Source of the DNA: Bacteroidales bacterium
GTDB taxonomy: Bacteria; Bacteroidota; Bacteroidia; Bacteroidales; FEN-979
Assembly: GCA_028706295.1 (NCBI GenBank)
Contig: JAQWBQ010000006.1
Location: forward strand, 43,763-107,762
DNA length: 64,000 nucleotides
Direction: 5' to 3'
The notes beneath the pieces were generated by a model. It was not told the origin of the DNA, made no database searches, and was given only the letters and a program-made list of their open reading frames with translations. Positions 62,888 through 64,000 of this stretch are shown one piece after another (within the stretch, counting starts at the first letter, position 1; each line of letters starts with the position of its first letter). A program made the translations under genes and the position numbers.

Positions 62888-63892
62888 ATGGCGACGATTC
62901 TTATTACCGGTGCCAGCGGTTTTATTGGCAGCTTTTTCGTTGAAGAAGGCCTTAAAAGGGGTTATAATGTTTATGCAGGAGTAAGAAAATCCAGTTCCCG
63001 AAAGTACCTTCAGGATCCGAGAATAAAGTTTGCCGAGTTCGACTTTTCTACAGCTGAAAAGGTGCAGGCAGTGCTGGCTGAATATAGATCCCGCGGCGTC
63101 AGGTTTGATTACATCATTCACAGTGCCGGAGTAACCAAGACGAAAAAGAAAGAGGATTTTAACAGGGTCAATTGCCTTAATACGCGGAATTTTATCGAGG
63201 CGTTGATCGCTTCCGGAATGGTTCCTGAGAAATTTATTTACATGAGCAGCCTGGCAGCCTTCGGACCCGGAGACCCGGTTACCGGGCAGCCCGTCAGACT
63301 GAACGATACCCCAAAGCCGATTGAACTTTACGGATTCAGCAAGCTGGAGGCTGAGAAATACATTACAGGCTTATCCAGTTTTCCCTGGCTGATCTTCCGC
63401 CCGACCGGAGTTTATGGTCCCCGGGAGACTGATTATTTTGTCTTTTTTCAAACGATCAACCGGGGGCTGGAGCCTTACATCGGATTTAAAAAGCAGGTTT
63501 TGACCTTCATCTATGTCCGCGACCTTGTAAGGCTGATCTTTGATGCCCTGAAATCGCCCCATGTTCGGAAAGGTTACTTTGTGGCTGATGGCAACGAATA
63601 TCCGTCGGAATTGTTTGCAGAAATCACGAAAAAGATTCTCAGTAAAAAAACAGTACGAATAACCATTCCTAAATTCCTGGTCAAGTTTATTGCGGTTTCC
63701 GGTGAAAAGATCGCGGGATTATGGGGCGCCGTTCCTACCCTGAATTCCGACAAGTACAACGTGCTCAGCAGCACCAACTGGCGGTGCGATGTGGAGCCAC
63801 TCCGGCAGGATTTTAATTTTAAAGCCGAATATGATCTCGAAAAAGGAGTAAGCGAAGCCATAGCCTGGTATCGACAGGAGGGATGGTTATAA
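62888..63892 (+). CDS. NAD-dependent epimerase/dehydratase, candidate ceramide reductase
   Basis: A 334-residue extended short-chain dehydrogenase. The Rossmann motif is ILITGASGFIGSFFVEE, the active site has the Ser (YMSSLAAFGPG) and the YxxxK pair (LYGFSKLEAEKY), and the C-terminal half binds substrate. It starts 12 bases after the GNAT-like gene. In sphingolipid gene clusters an enzyme of this fold (CerR) reduces the 3-keto group of the ceramide intermediate. Sugar epimerisation cannot be excluded from sequence alone. Confidence 0.8.
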   Translation: MATILITGASGFIGSFFVEEGLKRGYNVYAGVRKSSSRKYLQDPRIKFAEFDFSTAEKVQAVLAEYRSRGVRFDYIIHSAGVTKTKKKEDFNRVNCLNTRNFIEALIASGMVPEKFIYMSSLAAFGPGDPVTGQPVRLNDTPKPIELYGFSKLEAEKYITGLSSFPWLIFRPTGVYGPRETDYFVFFQTINRGLEPYIGFKKQVLTFIYVRDLVRLIFDALKSPHVRKGYFVADGNEYPSELFAEITKKILSKKTVRITIPKFLVKFIAVSGEKIAGLWGAVPTLNSDKYNVLSSTNWRCDVEPLRQDFNFKAEYDLEKGVSEAIAWYRQEGWL

Positions 63893-63922
63893 AAAAAGGC
63901 GGCCTTTCGAGCCGCCTTTTTT
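63891..63922 (+). terminator. intrinsic terminator of the sphingolipid operon
   Basis: A-run plus AAGGCGGC (63896-63903) pairs with GCCGCCTT (63911-63918) around a seven-base loop, ending in six T bases. It overlaps the epimerase stop codon. The flanking A and T runs could let it act in both directions, also serving a minus-strand gene that ends at 63940. Confidence 0.9.
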
Positions 63923-63939
63923 GTTTCGTGGTTTTCCCT

Positions 63940-64000
63940 TTATTTCGTGGGTTCCCACCATAGTTTGGTCGACATCAGGTCTCCACCTACGGCAGCGGCC
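63940..64000 (-). CDS. possible C-terminus of a minus-strand gene, cut by the window end
   Basis: The minus frame is open from the window edge to a TAA at 63940-63942, encoding ...AAAVGGDLMSTKLWWEPTK. The Trp-rich ending is not random-looking, and a terminator-like hairpin lies just beyond. Only about 19 residues are visible, so no family can be named. Confidence 0.45.
   Translation of the reverse strand, partial: AAAVGGDLMSTKLWWEPTK

Noticed and set aside
1..64000. tRNA, rRNA, CRISPR or insertion sequence
   Set aside because: No cloverleaf-like sequence, direct-repeat array, transposase or terminal inverted repeat was seen in any gap; the longest gap between genes is about 244 bases.

Overview
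The window looks like a chromosomal segment of a member of the Bacteroidota, probably a Bacteroidales-like or environmental lineage. The signs are: many TAnnTTTG promoter -7 elements and few Shine-Dalgarno sites, TonB-dependent receptors, a C-terminal region resembling type IX secretion sorting domains, a DUF4296-like lipoprotein, a serine palmitoyltransferase (sphingolipid) cluster, and propeller/Y_Y_Y sensor kinases. Genes are dense. No intergenic stretch exceeds 300 bases. I see no rRNA, tRNA, CRISPR array, insertion sequence or phage genes. The window begins inside an RND pump gene and ends in what may be the tail of a minus-strand gene.

Layout. 1-3.5 kb: RND pump plus TolC-like channel (+). 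3.5-7.6 kb: an ABCG-like ATPase/permease and a lipoprotein (-). 7.7-22.75 kb: seven closely packed minus-strand genes, read from a STAND NTPase with WD40 repeats through a TonB receptor with a TPR-like N-terminus, a formyltransferase-fold protein, an ATP/ADP-translocase-like protein with HEAT repeats and a 1244-residue sensor histidine kinase, to a putative barrel protein and a zinc dehydrogenase. 23.0-29.4 kb: a divergent plus-strand operon with overlapping or near-overlapping genes: response regulator/PP2C phosphatase, STAS protein with an unknown C-terminal domain, an ABC permease fused to its own binding protein, an ABC ATPase, and a second binding lipoprotein. Together these two units are the strongest candidate in the window for an undescribed sensing/transport system.

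29.5-33.3 kb (-): lysine 2,3-aminomutase, two D-Ala-D-Ala-ligase-like ATP-grasp enzymes and a GNAT acetyltransferase, which looks like a small beta-lysine-derived metabolite pathway. 33.5-36.6 kb: esterase, LiaF-like and PspC envelope-stress proteins, TatC. 36.8-39.1 kb: a small lysine-rich protein, then an ECF sigma factor / zinc-binding anti-sigma / CnrX-Spy-like sensor operon next to a Cys/His-rich secreted protein. 39.2-44.8 kb (-): TatA, two class V aminotransferases of cysteine-desulfurase type, a small Cys protein, a true two-cysteine DsrC and DsrM/DsrK-like proteins, with no sulfite reductase: a candidate sulfur-relay module.

45-58 kb is mostly housekeeping and envelope genes: QueA, a porin with a tiny coupled upstream gene, PssA, LptB, a cupredoxin-like protein that has lost copper ligands, KdsD, RecQ, an anchored OmpH-like protein, lipoproteins, DeoC and a TonB receptor. 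58.2-63.9 kb (+): indolepyruvate oxidoreductase IorAB, then serine palmitoyltransferase, a GNAT-like protein (candidate bacterial ceramide synthase) and an epimerase/reductase (candidate ceramide reductase), closed by a clear terminator. Family names come from reading motifs and from memory of the families; no database search was run.
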